Notes under the pieces: model-generated | Databases searched by the model: none | Seen by the model: the letters and a program-made list of their open reading frames with translations, nothing else | Told to the model about the DNA's origin: nothing | Source of the DNA: Hymenobacter sp. CRA2 | Lineage (GTDB): Bacteria; Bacteroidota; Bacteroidia; Cytophagales; Hymenobacteraceae | Direction: 5' to 3' | Length of the DNA stretch: 64,000 nt | Assembly: GCF_002007105.1 (NCBI RefSeq) | Contig: NZ_MVBC01000012.1 | Span: forward strand, 1 to 64,000 | In this document: piece after piece, positions 1 to 8,553 of the stretch | How positions within the stretch are numbered: the stretch's first letter is position 1 | Layout: each line of letters starts with the position of its first letter | Program-made: the position numbers and the translations under genes

Positions 1-477
<477 letters not shown>

Positions 478-1518
478 TTAGTTACGGGCCAGAATTTCTT
501 TCAGCAGCGTTGCGCGGCAGGACGTGTAGTGCTTGTCCAGGATGGCGCGGTGCGTGTCGAAGGACGGCTTGTCGTCGTTGAGGTAGCGCAGCATCACCTG
601 CTCAAACTCTTCGTAGGAACCTACGCTGGGGCACACCTTTTTCAACTCGTAAAACTCGGTTTCCTCGTTGTCAGGGTATTTGCCAATCAGGCGGCACTGG
701 GCACTCAGCAGCTCCAGGTAGCGGGGCGTTACCGGGTTGAAACCGCCGGTGCGCACTTCGCCCCCATCAATGCCTGGCGTGCTGTAGAAGGAAATTCGGC
801 TGGCCCGCAGCAGCTCCAAGTACTTCTCGCGCGACTGGAACTTGCCGATGATGCCGTTCTTGTTCGACTCGTAGTAAAACTCGCCGTTGATTTCCTTTTG
901 GTAGAGGTACTCTACGTCCGGGTATTTGAGTACAAACTCTTCTAAATAGTTGCGCAGGTTTTGGTTCGTGCGGATGTTCAGGCGGCCGGCCAGCAGTACG
1001 TCGTATTTCTTTTCGTAGTGCGTTTCGGGGAGCATGCGCAGATTATCCGACAAGCTCAGCGGGAAGTGCTCGATGTTGAGCGGGCAGCCGTGCGCTTTGA
1101 GAAAGCAGTAGGCCTCGAGGCTGGAAATCAGCACCAGCTCACAGTCCTTGTAAATCCGGTAGAATTGCTCCAGGTCGGTATGCTTCCAGAAGTCAATCAT
1201 GATCGGAATAGCCTTCGCGGAAGTCGAAAAGTTAGGTTCCTTGCTGACGTACAGCTCGAACACCAGATTCTTCGCGTCGGACTTCTTCGCCTTTACCGGC
1301 GCCTCCACTATGTTGTTGAGCGCCATCAGAGCACTATCGCCGAAAGCATTGAACACACGCTTGGTGTAGCGGTTGATCAGCATCTTCCGGTAAAAGGGCT
1401 TGGCATCGACAACCGGCAACGACAAGGCTTTGGCTAGCCCATCTTCCCACTCGAAGATCAAGTGGTAGCTCGGATCAAATTCGAAAGAACGTGAGGTTAG
1501 GATCTTAGAAACTTTCAT
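478..1518 (-). CDS. Glycosyltransferase, GT-B fold, CgeB/GT1-like
   Basis: A 346-residue cytoplasmic protein without signal peptide or membrane spans. The C-terminal part has the layout of a GT-B nucleotide-sugar-binding domain: a KYDVLLAGRLN strand near residue 170, then GGFNPVTPRYLELLSAQC and a following KYP segment, resembling the acidic and glycine-rich donor site of CgeB/GT1-like transferases. The N-terminal half is poorly conserved, as expected for the acceptor side. It sits at the downstream end of the polysaccharide cluster, next to a GT2 transferase and gmd, so adding a sugar (possibly fucose) to the repeat unit is plausible. Donor and acceptor cannot be read from the sequence. Confidence 0.65.
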   Translation of the reverse strand: MKVSKILTSRSFEFDPSYHLIFEWEDGLAKALSLPVVDAKPFYRKMLINRYTKRVFNAFGDSALMALNNIVEAPVKAKKSDAKNLVFELYVSKEPNFSTSAKAIPIMIDFWKHTDLEQFYRIYKDCELVLISSLEAYCFLKAHGCPLNIEHFPLSLSDNLRMLPETHYEKKYDVLLAGRLNIRTNQNLRNYLEEFVLKYPDVEYLYQKEINGEFYYESNKNGIIGKFQSREKYLELLRASRISFYSTPGIDGGEVRTGGFNPVTPRYLELLSAQCRLIGKYPDNEETEFYELKKVCPSVGSYEEFEQVMLRYLNDDKPSFDTHRAILDKHYTSCRATLLKEILARN

Positions 1519-1657
1519 GGATTGTGTAATTCCGACGGGCGGAACGGAGGAAGCCCCCAGAAAGTTCTGGCCATAGGCTTATAAGTAGCCCAACCGGGCT
1601 ATTTAGTCGGTAGTAGCGGTAAATAAACCTACGAACGCTGCCGCTCTGCTTACTAGG

Positions 1658-2659
1658 TTATTTCAGTTGTTGCAGCGCTTTATCGATGGCCTGGGAGCGG
1701 AATTTGTACTCTTCGGGGCGCCGGGCATTAAACTGCTCCATGAATTCATCACACACCCGGAAGGCCTCGTTCAGGCGGTCAGCGTTTGCATTGGGCACGT
1801 AGCCGGTAGGCATCCGCTCGAAGCCCTGGTACTGCTTGATGTTCAATACATCGAACAGCCGACGCTTGGCCGGCCGCAACGGGCGCTTGAGAATCTCGCT
1901 CCAGCCGAACTGCGGCTTCATACGCTCCAGGTAGCTGGTGCCGATCTGCTTGTCGTAGAAGTGGCGCATGCGCTCTGCTTCTACCTCGCTGGCCCGCGCC
2001 GCTTTGCCTTGGTTCATCACCCGGAAATTGCTTTGCGGGTTTTCGATACGCATGGCCAGCATGGCGGTGCTCCACGCGATGTTGACCTTGAGGCTGGTGA
2101 TGCGGTACGTAAATTCCGTATCGATCTGCACCATGCCGGTATGAAACAAGCCCGTCAGCGCCAGCGACTTGCGCCGAATCAGCAGCGGCAGGCCAATCAT
2201 CCAGATAACTTCCTTGGTGTCAAACCAGCGCTGGAAGTTGGCTTCTACATCTTCATACAGGGTAGCATAGCTGGGGTCTTCCAGCATGACCTGCCCCGTA
2301 TTGCCGGACAGCACGTCCACCTCGGGGTGCTGCTGCATGAAGGCGGCGGCGCGGCGAATGGAAGGGTAGTGAAACGCGTCGTCGTCCGTAATAATCTTAA
2401 TCAGCTCGCCGCGGGCCATCAGCATCCCTTTGTTGAAGCCGTGGGCCTCGCCCTTGTCGGGCTCGGAGACGAACTGCTGGATCTGCCCGGCGTCGTGGAG
2501 CTGCTGCAGGTAGGCAGCGGTGCCGTCCTTGCTGCCCCCGTCGCACACCACGATTTCCTCGTCCGCCTGCCGCGCCGCCACCAGCCGCCCCAGCACCTGC
2601 TGCAGGTACGGCAGCTTGTTGTACGTCGTTACGACGTACGAAATGCGATATTCACTCAT
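1658..2659 (-). CDS. Glycosyltransferase family 2 (paralogue 1 of a mosaic pair)
   Basis: A 333-residue GT2 (GT-A fold) enzyme. The nucleotide-binding start YVVTTYNKLPYL, the VVCDGGSKDGT segment and the DDDAF acidic motif near residue 97 (DXD equivalent, metal and donor binding) are all present. No membrane span is evident, so it acts on the cytoplasmic face. Residues from about 4 to 111 are almost identical to the N-terminal half of the GT2 encoded at 6343-7338, while the C-terminal acceptor half is divergent. This suggests the same or a similar donor domain joined to different acceptor specificities. The gene starts 16 bp after an acetyltransferase gene ends, consistent with one operon. Confidence 0.85.
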   Translation of the reverse strand: MSEYRISYVVTTYNKLPYLQQVLGRLVAARQADEEIVVCDGGSKDGTAAYLQQLHDAGQIQQFVSEPDKGEAHGFNKGMLMARGELIKIITDDDAFHYPSIRRAAAFMQQHPEVDVLSGNTGQVMLEDPSYATLYEDVEANFQRWFDTKEVIWMIGLPLLIRRKSLALTGLFHTGMVQIDTEFTYRITSLKVNIAWSTAMLAMRIENPQSNFRVMNQGKAARASEVEAERMRHFYDKQIGTSYLERMKPQFGWSEILKRPLRPAKRRLFDVLNIKQYQGFERMPTGYVPNANADRLNEAFRVCDEFMEQFNARRPEEYKFRSQAIDKALQQLK

Positions 2660-2675
2660 GTTGTCCGCTCCGTTA

Positions 2676-3245
2676 TCAGTAGCCGAGGCGCTTGGCGTAC
2701 TCCAGCATTTTTTCCCGCGGCCGAACCTTCACCGGCCGGGCTGGCACGCCCACATACACCGTCCAGGGTTCGGTGTCAGCCGTAACCAGTGAGCAGGCAC
2801 CGATTACGCAGCCTTCGCCAATGGTCACGTTGGGCATAATCACCACGTTGGTGCCGATGCCCGAAAACTTCTCGCAGCGAATGGTACCCAGGTCCACCGA
2901 ATCGCGGAACTCCTCGGGTACCGTGACGCTGGTAAACCCGTCGCCCATAAAGTGGTCGGAACCACAGATAAGGCGGCTGCCAGCGGCAATGGTCACGAAA
3001 TGCTCCACGACCAAAGTGCTTTGGGCCCCACCGATAATGGTGAGGTAAGGCGACAGGTGAGTATAATCCCCGATTTCGGCGGCAGTGGTGAGGTAAACGC
3101 CCGAGTCGATGGCTACGTGGCTCCCCACCGTGACAAGGTGCGGGCGCCGGATTTCAACGTTGGCGCTGATGAACACATCTTCGCCGCAGCTCTTCAGCAA
3201 CGACTTGTCGAACTGGGGGGATTGTAATTGGGGGTTGGTGGCCAT
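2676..3245 (-). CDS. Acyltransferase with left-handed beta-helix (hexapeptide repeats), copy 2
   Basis: A 189-residue transferase of the CysE/LacA/NodL type, shown by repeated hexapeptide turns such as IGDYTHLSPYLTIIGGA and IGTNVVIMPNVTIGEGCVIGACSLV. It probably O- or N-acetylates a sugar precursor of the glycan with acetyl-CoA. I chose the ATG at 3245 because MATNPQLQSPQFDKS then aligns with the N-terminus of the adjacent paralogue (MSSSGEKLNSPQYDKS); an upstream ATG at 3266 would add seven residues. It lies downstream of that paralogue in the same direction. The pair looks like a tandem duplication, and each copy may modify a different position. Confidence 0.8.
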   Translation of the reverse strand: MATNPQLQSPQFDKSLLKSCGEDVFISANVEIRRPHLVTVGSHVAIDSGVYLTTAAEIGDYTHLSPYLTIIGGAQSTLVVEHFVTIAAGSRLICGSDHFMGDGFTSVTVPEEFRDSVDLGTIRCEKFSGIGTNVVIMPNVTIGEGCVIGACSLVTADTEPWTVYVGVPARPVKVRPREKMLEYAKRLGY

Positions 3246-3281
3246 GAAGTAGGCGAAGCCAAGCAAACGGGCTTGGTGGTG

Positions 3282-3860
3282 TTAGTTGAAATAGCCTAGC
3301 TCTTTGGCAAATGTCAACATCCGTTCCCGCGGGCGCACCTTCACCGGGCGCGCGGGCACGCCGATGTAGATGGTCCAGGGTTCGGTGTCTTTATTGACCA
3401 GGGAGCCAGCCCCGACGACGCTGCCTTCGCCCAAGGTTACCCCGGGCATCACCATTACGTTCGTACCAATGTTGGCGAAGTTCTCAAACACCACCGGAGC
3501 GGTGTGGACGATGTCGTGATACTCTTCGGGAACGGTCGGGCCGACCAAACCATGGCCGAGGTGCTCGTCGCTGGCGCAGATAATACGGCTACCCGCAGCA
3601 ATGGATGCGAAATGCCCCATTTTTAATAACGCCTGCGACCCACCGATAATGGTGGTGTACGGCGCAATGTGAATGTAGTCACCGATTTCGGCGGCCGTAG
3701 TCAGGTAGAAGCCCGTATCGATAGCCACGTGGTTGCCCACCGAAACAAGGTGCGGGCGCCGGATTTCGATATTGGAGCTGATGAACACATCCTCACCGCA
3801 GCTCTTCAGCAACGACTTGTCGTACTGAGGGGAGTTTAGTTTTTCACCAGAAGAACTCAT
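3282..3860 (-). CDS. Acyltransferase with left-handed beta-helix (hexapeptide repeats), copy 1
   Basis: A 192-residue hexapeptide-repeat acyltransferase and the near neighbour and paralogue of the gene at 2676-3245. Shared blocks include DKSLLKSCGEDVFIS near the start, IGDYIHIAPYTTIIGG in the middle and a VPARPVKVRPRERML tail. The putative acid/base histidine is not certain: the usual His of sugar acetyltransferases may correspond to one in the GHF or DEHLGHG segments. It follows the epimerase-like gene after a 57-bp gap and lies in the same operon as an aminotransferase, so acetylating an amino sugar is a reasonable inference. O-acetylation of the glycan is the alternative. Confidence 0.8.
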   Translation of the reverse strand: MSSSGEKLNSPQYDKSLLKSCGEDVFISSNIEIRRPHLVSVGNHVAIDTGFYLTTAAEIGDYIHIAPYTTIIGGSQALLKMGHFASIAAGSRIICASDEHLGHGLVGPTVPEEYHDIVHTAPVVFENFANIGTNVMVMPGVTLGEGSVVGAGSLVNKDTEPWTIYIGVPARPVKVRPRERMLTFAKELGYFN

Positions 3861-3917
3861 GAGCTTGGTTGTTGAAGTGGGCGAAAGACGTTGGCACGCG
3901 CCAACAAGGAACCGTAC

Positions 3918-4850
3918 TTAGTAAGGGAAAACCGACTCGTAGTAGGCAATGGTATTAGCAATGCCCTGCTCGAAATCCGTGAACTTAAAGTCGGGGAATA
4001 CTTGCCGGAAACGGGTATCGTCCATCACCTTCTTGGGGGCGCCATCGGGCTTGCTGTGGTCCCAAACCACCTTGCCGCGGTAGTCGAATTTCGCCTGAAT
4101 GATGTCCACCAACTCCTTCACACTGAGGCCATCGTTCTGCGCAATGTTGAGCGGCTGGTCCAGACCGGGACGGTCGGGCAGCAGCATGATGTCCCACACG
4201 ATGCGGGCAAAATCACGCGCGTACAGCCACTCCCGAATAGCCACCCCAGTACCCCAAATGGGCAGCTCGGGCTGGCTGATTTTTTCGGCCTTCACAAATT
4301 TCGATACCAACGCATTCAGGGCATGCGCCTTGTTGGGGTCGGTCGAATCGAAGGGGCCGTACATATTGGGCACCAGCAGATTGATGCTGCGCATGGCGTA
4401 CTGCATGGCGTAGCTTTCTGCCACCGTCCACAGCAACCGCCGCGTGGAGCCGTAAGCCAGTACCGAACGGTGCAGGTGCCCGTTCCACCACTCATCTTCC
4501 CGGTACAGCTCGGCCTGGCCAGGATAGGCGCAGTTGGCAATAGGGTTAATGATGATGGCACGCGGGCAGGCCGCTGCCGCAGCCTCGTACATGCTCAGGA
4601 TCATGCGGGTGTTGTCAGCAATAACCGTTGCGGCTAGTTCCGTAACGTAGTTAAGGCTGCCGACGTGGGCCGCACAGTTGATAATGAAATTGGGCCGGTG
4701 CTTTTTCAGGAACTCGGTCACTTGCGCCGTGTCGCGCAGGTCCAAGCCAGTGGCGCGTGACGCCTCAATAGGCGTTACGCCGTTTTCACGCAGCACTTCG
4801 GCCACGTTGCTGCCAACAAATCCGTTGGCGCCAAACAATACTACTTTCAT
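3918..4850 (-). CDS. GDP-fucose synthase-like SDR epimerase, catalytic residues altered
   Basis: A 310-residue extended SDR protein with an intact nucleotide-binding motif GANGFVG at residues 7-13. It aligns well with GDP-L-fucose synthase, and a true fcl lies at 7349-8272 for comparison. Where fcl has SSCIYP, YAIAK and YGPHDN, this protein has ANCAYP, Y133-GST-R137 and YGPFDS. The SDR lysine is therefore arginine, the catalytic serine is lost and the acid histidine is phenylalanine, while the cysteine is kept. The stop codon lies next to the start of nothing else, but the start is 1 bp from the end of the upstream aminotransferase gene, so the two are tightly coupled. It may be a dehydratase or reductase of altered chemistry, or a binding protein. 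Confidence 0.75.
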   Translation of the reverse strand: MKVVLFGANGFVGSNVAEVLRENGVTPIEASRATGLDLRDTAQVTEFLKKHRPNFIINCAAHVGSLNYVTELAATVIADNTRMILSMYEAAAAACPRAIIINPIANCAYPGQAELYREDEWWNGHLHRSVLAYGSTRRLLWTVAESYAMQYAMRSINLLVPNMYGPFDSTDPNKAHALNALVSKFVKAEKISQPELPIWGTGVAIREWLYARDFARIVWDIMLLPDRPGLDQPLNIAQNDGLSVKELVDIIQAKFDYRGKVVWDHSKPDGAPKKVMDDTRFRQVFPDFKFTDFEQGIANTIAYYESVFPY

Positions 4851-4851
4851 A

Positions 4852-5991
4852 TTACCAGCCCTGCTTAATGGTGTCGATGACGAAAGCTACCTGTTCGGTA
4901 GTCAGCGCATCGTGCAGCGGCACGTGAATTTGGGTTTCGTCAAAACGGCGCTGCTTCGTCAGCTCTTGACGCTTGCCGCCGAAAAGCGTGTTTTTATCAA
5001 TGCCGTCGTGCACCACCGAGCTTACGATGCCTTTGGCCCGCAAAGCCCGGATGAACTCCAGACGGTTTTCTACGTGGAAGCCGAAAAGCCAATGGGCGCT
5101 TTCGCGGTCGGCCTGGTGCTGAAACAGCGTCACGCCGGGCACGTTGCGCAGCCCTTCTTCGTACTGCTGCACCAACTGGCGGCGGTACGTCATGCGTTCC
5201 TGGAAGCCTTCCAGGTTAGCAATACCCAGGGCCGCGGCGTAGTCGCTCAGGTGGTATTTATACCCTACGTCGGTCAGGTCGTACACCCGCTCGCCGATTT
5301 CCGACACGGGCGAGTTGGCGCGGTCGATGCTGAACCAACGGCGGCGGAATACTTCGCGCGCATTGGCCGGGTCGGGGCAGCACAGGGCGCCACCGTCGCC
5401 GGTGGTCAGGTGCTTAATAGCCTGAAACGAGAAGCAGGTAAAATCAGAAATTGAGCCGATAGCCCGGCCTTTGTAGGTGGCACCGGGAGCGTGAGCCGCA
5501 TCCTCAATCACCAGCAGGCCGTGTTTTTTGGCAATGGCGTGAATCTCATCCAAATCACAGGGATAACCGCCCCAGTGCACGGCCATGATGGCCTTGGTAC
5601 GCGGGGTAATGCGGCTTTCAATCGTAGCTGGGTCGATGTTGCCGTTCTCGTAGTGGATGTCGGCAAACACGGGCGTTGCCCCTTCCTGCACCACTGCCAG
5701 CGCGGAGGCAATAAAGGTTTGGGGGGCCATGATGACCTCGTCGCCGGGGCCGATGCCCGCCACTACTACTGCCAGATGCAGCGCGCTGGTTCCGCTGTTC
5801 AGGGCAGCCGGGTTGGCCATGCCCAACTCCGAAGCCAGCCGCGCTTCGAACTCCTTCACCAGCTTGCCTTCGCTCAGGAAGGTCGTGTTCAGCACTTCAG
5901 CTACACGCGCCTGCGCCGAAGCATGGACAAACGTGTTGAAAATAGGAATGGTAACTGCCGGTGCGCCGCTCGCGGAAGCTATATCTGCCAT
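4852..5991 (-). CDS. DegT/DnrJ/EryC1/StrS-family PLP-dependent sugar aminotransferase
   Basis: A 379-residue fold-type I aminotransferase of the nucleotide-sugar type. It has the NSGTSALHLA phosphate-binding region (residues 65-74), Asp164 in VIEDAAHAPG for the PLP pyridine nitrogen, and Lys193 in SFQAIKHLTTGDGG for the Schiff base. It transfers an amino group, usually from glutamate, to a keto-sugar nucleotide. The longer open frame starts at 6045, but a perfect TACCTTTG promoter element lies at 6019-6026, inside that extension, so ATG 5991 is the likely start with a leader of about 23 nt. The gene precedes the SDR-like gene and two acetyltransferases, forming a possible amino-sugar cassette. 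The exact sugar is unknown. Confidence 0.85.
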   Translation of the reverse strand: MADIASASGAPAVTIPIFNTFVHASAQARVAEVLNTTFLSEGKLVKEFEARLASELGMANPAALNSGTSALHLAVVVAGIGPGDEVIMAPQTFIASALAVVQEGATPVFADIHYENGNIDPATIESRITPRTKAIMAVHWGGYPCDLDEIHAIAKKHGLLVIEDAAHAPGATYKGRAIGSISDFTCFSFQAIKHLTTGDGGALCCPDPANAREVFRRRWFSIDRANSPVSEIGERVYDLTDVGYKYHLSDYAAALGIANLEGFQERMTYRRQLVQQYEEGLRNVPGVTLFQHQADRESAHWLFGFHVENRLEFIRALRAKGIVSSVVHDGIDKNTLFGGKRQELTKQRRFDETQIHVPLHDALTTEQVAFVIDTIKQGW

Positions 5992-6018
5992 ACTCAAGCA
6001 AAGTCGTGAATGAGCCGG

Positions 6019-6026
6019 CAAAGGTA
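6019..6026 (-). promoter_or_regulatory. -7 promoter element of the aminotransferase operon
   Basis: Perfect TAnnTTTG match (TACCTTTG) on the minus strand, 27 bp upstream of ATG 5991. A TTTTG at 6042-6046 is a possible but closely spaced -33 element (15 bp). This site decides the start codon of the aminotransferase. Confidence 0.55.
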
Positions 6027-6045
6027 AGGTGATTTTGTTAATCAA

Positions 6046-6342
6046 AAGGTTTCGGATAGGTTATTAACACGAATGAGGCACCAAGCTCTCCCCACAACTT
6101 CAAATCATTAATACCATGACTACCAGCACCATAATTAATATTCGGCCAATTGTATAAAGTTAGGTATATCACTCTGGCTACTGCCTAAAGCATCATATCC
6201 AAGAGTAGCCTGGTTTGCGAGAGGTAAGGGTGATGCGGCGCTAGTGCTTGGGCAAGCAGTAGCTCTCTACAGCAAGTGGGCCGCTGCTATGCCTTCCAAG
6301 GAAGACATGGTAGCGGCCCACTTACAAGGAATATCCGAAGGC
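6046..6342. other. AT-rich intergenic region between two transcription units
   Basis: No gene is visible. The left two thirds are distinctly AT-rich compared with the coding DNA around them. The right part holds a strong hairpin, described separately at 6274-6323. Confidence 0.5.
6274..6323 (-). terminator. Hairpin downstream of the second GT2 gene
   Basis: AAGTGGGCCGCT (6274-6285) pairs perfectly with AGCGGCCCACTT (6312-6323), and the pairing continues imperfectly inward. It lies 20 bp after the stop codon of the GT2 gene on the minus strand. No clear U-tract follows, so it may act as an mRNA 3' stabiliser rather than an intrinsic terminator. Confidence 0.45.
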
Positions 6343-7338
6343 TTACTTGCGGTTGCCCCGGAAAATAAACTCCGTCTCGACGCCCTCGTTTTGGGCTGTC
6401 AGGAACTCGTCGCAGACACGGTATACTGCCGTCAGCGCGTCTTCGCCTTCCTGCGGCACGTAGCCGGTCTCAATCCCTTGACGATGCTGAATCTGGGCCA
6501 GTCCGAGACGGGCGAATATCGCCCGCTTCAGCGGACGAATGGGTTTCTTCAGCGCTTCCATTACGTCACGCTGTATGGCTTTCATCGACCGCCGCTGGCG
6601 TGCGTGGCCCAGGTAGAAGGCGTGCGCCCGTAGTCCTTCCTCTTTGATGGCTTCCTGCTTCATCTTTGAGAAGTTGCCATTGGGGTTGGCTACGTGCATA
6701 CTCATTACCCCCGTGTACCACCCGATATTGGCGCCGACGCTGGTCATGCGGAGAATGTACTCCATATCAACCAGCACCATGCCCGTGTACAGGAACCCCG
6801 TCAGCGCGAGTGAGCGACGGCGAATCAGCAGCGATAGGCCCACCATCCAGAACGGCGTCTGGTCATCCAGCCACCGCTCAAACTCTTGACGCGGCCCGTG
6901 GAGAATGTAGGCTTCGCCGGGGTTATCAAGGTAGGTACCTGCCGAGTAACTCACTGCTACGTCCACCTCGGGGTGCTGCTGCATGAAGGCAGCGGCGCGG
7001 CGGATAGCCGGGTAGTGAAACGCGTCGTCGTCCGTGATGAACTTGACAAATTCCCCCTGCGCCATCAGCAGGCCCTTGTTGAAGCCGTGGGCTTCGCCCT
7101 TGTCGGGCTCGGAGACGAACTGCTGGATCTGCCCGGCTTCGTGGAGCTGCTGCAGGTAGGCGCCCGTGCCGTCCTTGCTGCCCCCGTCGCACACCACGAT
7201 TTCCTCGTCCGCCTGCCGCGCCGCCACCAGCCGCCCCAACACTTGCTGCAGGTACGGCAGCTTGTTGTACGTCGTTACGACGTAGGTAATCCGGTAGTTC
7301 GAGGTGGACGCGGCGGAGGTGTGGGCGGCGCTGTTCAA
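6343..7338 (-). CDS. Glycosyltransferase family 2 (paralogue 2 of a mosaic pair)
   Basis: A 331-residue GT2 transferase with YVVTTYNKLPYL, VVCDGGSKDGT and DDDAF donor-site motifs. Its first half is nearly identical, at protein and DNA level, to that of the GT2 gene at 1658-2659. The second half shares only scattered blocks such as LLIRR-SLALTG and a later MP/VP region. It begins 10 bp after the end of fcl, so it is co-transcribed with GDP-fucose synthase; a fucosyl or other deoxyhexosyl transferase role is possible but not shown. The hairpin at 6274-6323 closes the unit. Confidence 0.85.
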   Translation of the reverse strand: MNSAAHTSAASTSNYRITYVVTTYNKLPYLQQVLGRLVAARQADEEIVVCDGGSKDGTGAYLQQLHEAGQIQQFVSEPDKGEAHGFNKGLLMAQGEFVKFITDDDAFHYPAIRRAAAFMQQHPEVDVAVSYSAGTYLDNPGEAYILHGPRQEFERWLDDQTPFWMVGLSLLIRRRSLALTGFLYTGMVLVDMEYILRMTSVGANIGWYTGVMSMHVANPNGNFSKMKQEAIKEEGLRAHAFYLGHARQRRSMKAIQRDVMEALKKPIRPLKRAIFARLGLAQIQHRQGIETGYVPQEGEDALTAVYRVCDEFLTAQNEGVETEFIFRGNRK

Positions 7339-7348
7339 CGGGCGGCGG

Positions 7349-8272
7349 TTAGGCTTGTTGGTATTCGGAATATACTTGACGAACGCCGTCTTCCAACTTG
7401 GTAGTGTAGTGCCAGCCGAGCGAAGCCAGCTTGCTCACATCCATCACTTTGCGCGGCGTGCCGTCGGGGTAATTGGTGTTGAAACGGATCTGCCCCTGGT
7501 AGCCCACTACGTCGCGCACAAGTTCGGCCAGCTCGCGGATGCTCAGGTCTTCACCGGTACCGATGTTGATCAAACCAGGCTCGTTGTAATGCTGCATCAG
7601 GAAGAAGCAGGCATCGGCCAGATCATCGGAGTGCATCAGTTCGCGGCGGGGCGTGCCCGTGCCCCATACTTCTACTTCTGGCGCGTTTTGCTGTTTAGCC
7701 TCGTGGAACTTCCGAATTAGGGCCGGAAGTACGTGGGAGTTCTTCAGGTCGTAGTTGTCGTGCGGGCCGTACAGGTTCGTCGGCATGGCCGAGATGAAGT
7801 TGCAGCCATACTGGCTCCGGTACGCATCGCACAGCTTGATGCCGGCAATCTTGGCAATGGCGTAAGGCTCGTTGGTGTGCTCCAGCAAACCCGTCAGCAG
7901 CGCGTCTTCCTTCAGCGGCAGCGGAGCCAGCTTCGGGTAAATGCACGACGAACCTAGGAAAAGCAGTTTCTTGACGCCCTGCACGTAGCTCTCATGAATC
8001 ACATTGGATTCGATCATGAGGTTGTCGTACAGGAAGTCGGCGCGGTAGGTATTATTGGCATGGATGCCGCCTACCTTGGCGGCGGCCAGCACTACGTATT
8101 CCGGTTTCTCTTCCGCAAAGAACGCGCGTACTGCCTCCTGACTGCGCAGGTCGAGCTCCTTAGAAGTGCGAACCACCACGTTGTGGTATCCGGCCTCCGC
8201 CAGTCGGCGCACGATGGCCGACCCAACCATGCCGCGGTGGCCGGCCACGTAGATTTTCGCGTTCTGTTCCAT
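7349..8272 (-). CDS. fcl: GDP-L-fucose synthase
   Basis: A 307-residue SDR epimerase/reductase that converts GDP-4-keto-6-deoxy-mannose to GDP-L-fucose with NADPH. The N-terminus [18 protein letters not shown] is the family signature. Catalytic residues are complete: the Ser and Cys of GSSCIYP, the Tyr and Lys of YAIAKIAG, and the His of LYGPHDNY. It pairs with gmd at the left edge of the window. It is the first gene of a two-gene unit with the GT2 that follows. A near-match -7 element (TACCTTTT, 8332-8339) lies about 60 bp upstream. Confidence 0.95.
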   Translation of the reverse strand: MEQNAKIYVAGHRGMVGSAIVRRLAEAGYHNVVVRTSKELDLRSQEAVRAFFAEEKPEYVVLAAAKVGGIHANNTYRADFLYDNLMIESNVIHESYVQGVKKLLFLGSSCIYPKLAPLPLKEDALLTGLLEHTNEPYAIAKIAGIKLCDAYRSQYGCNFISAMPTNLYGPHDNYDLKNSHVLPALIRKFHEAKQQNAPEVEVWGTGTPRRELMHSDDLADACFFLMQHYNEPGLINIGTGEDLSIRELAELVRDVVGYQGQIRFNTNYPDGTPRKVMDVSKLASLGWHYTTKLEDGVRQVYSEYQQA

Positions 8273-8498
8273 ATGTATTGCGGCTGCCGCCCGGTGGAAG
8301 CGGCGATTTTTTGCAGGTGGTAAGGAATATAAAAAGGTATGTCGCCCGGCGTGCGCCGGCGTAGCCCGTCAGTAGGGGCCAAACCCGCGCAACATCCAGT
8401 TCGCCACTCCGAAGCGAGGCTGCGCAGCTCGCACAGCCTACGTGAGGAAAGGTCGTCAGTTGCGGGCGCAACCGGAATGCCAATGCAGGCGAAGTCGT

Positions 8499-8542
8499 GC
8501 GGCCCAGGCAGCCGCCGCGGCATAAGCTGCTGCCTGGGCCGC
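8499..8542 (-). terminator. Hairpin downstream of the STELLO-family gene
   Basis: GCGGCCCAGGCAG (8499-8511) and CTGCCTGGGCCGC (8530-8542) form a 13-bp perfect stem just beyond the minus-strand stop codon at 8554. It has no T-tract, so factor-independent termination is uncertain. The rest of the 8273-8553 gap shows no gene. Confidence 0.5.
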
Positions 8543-8553
8543 TTGCGGTGCGG

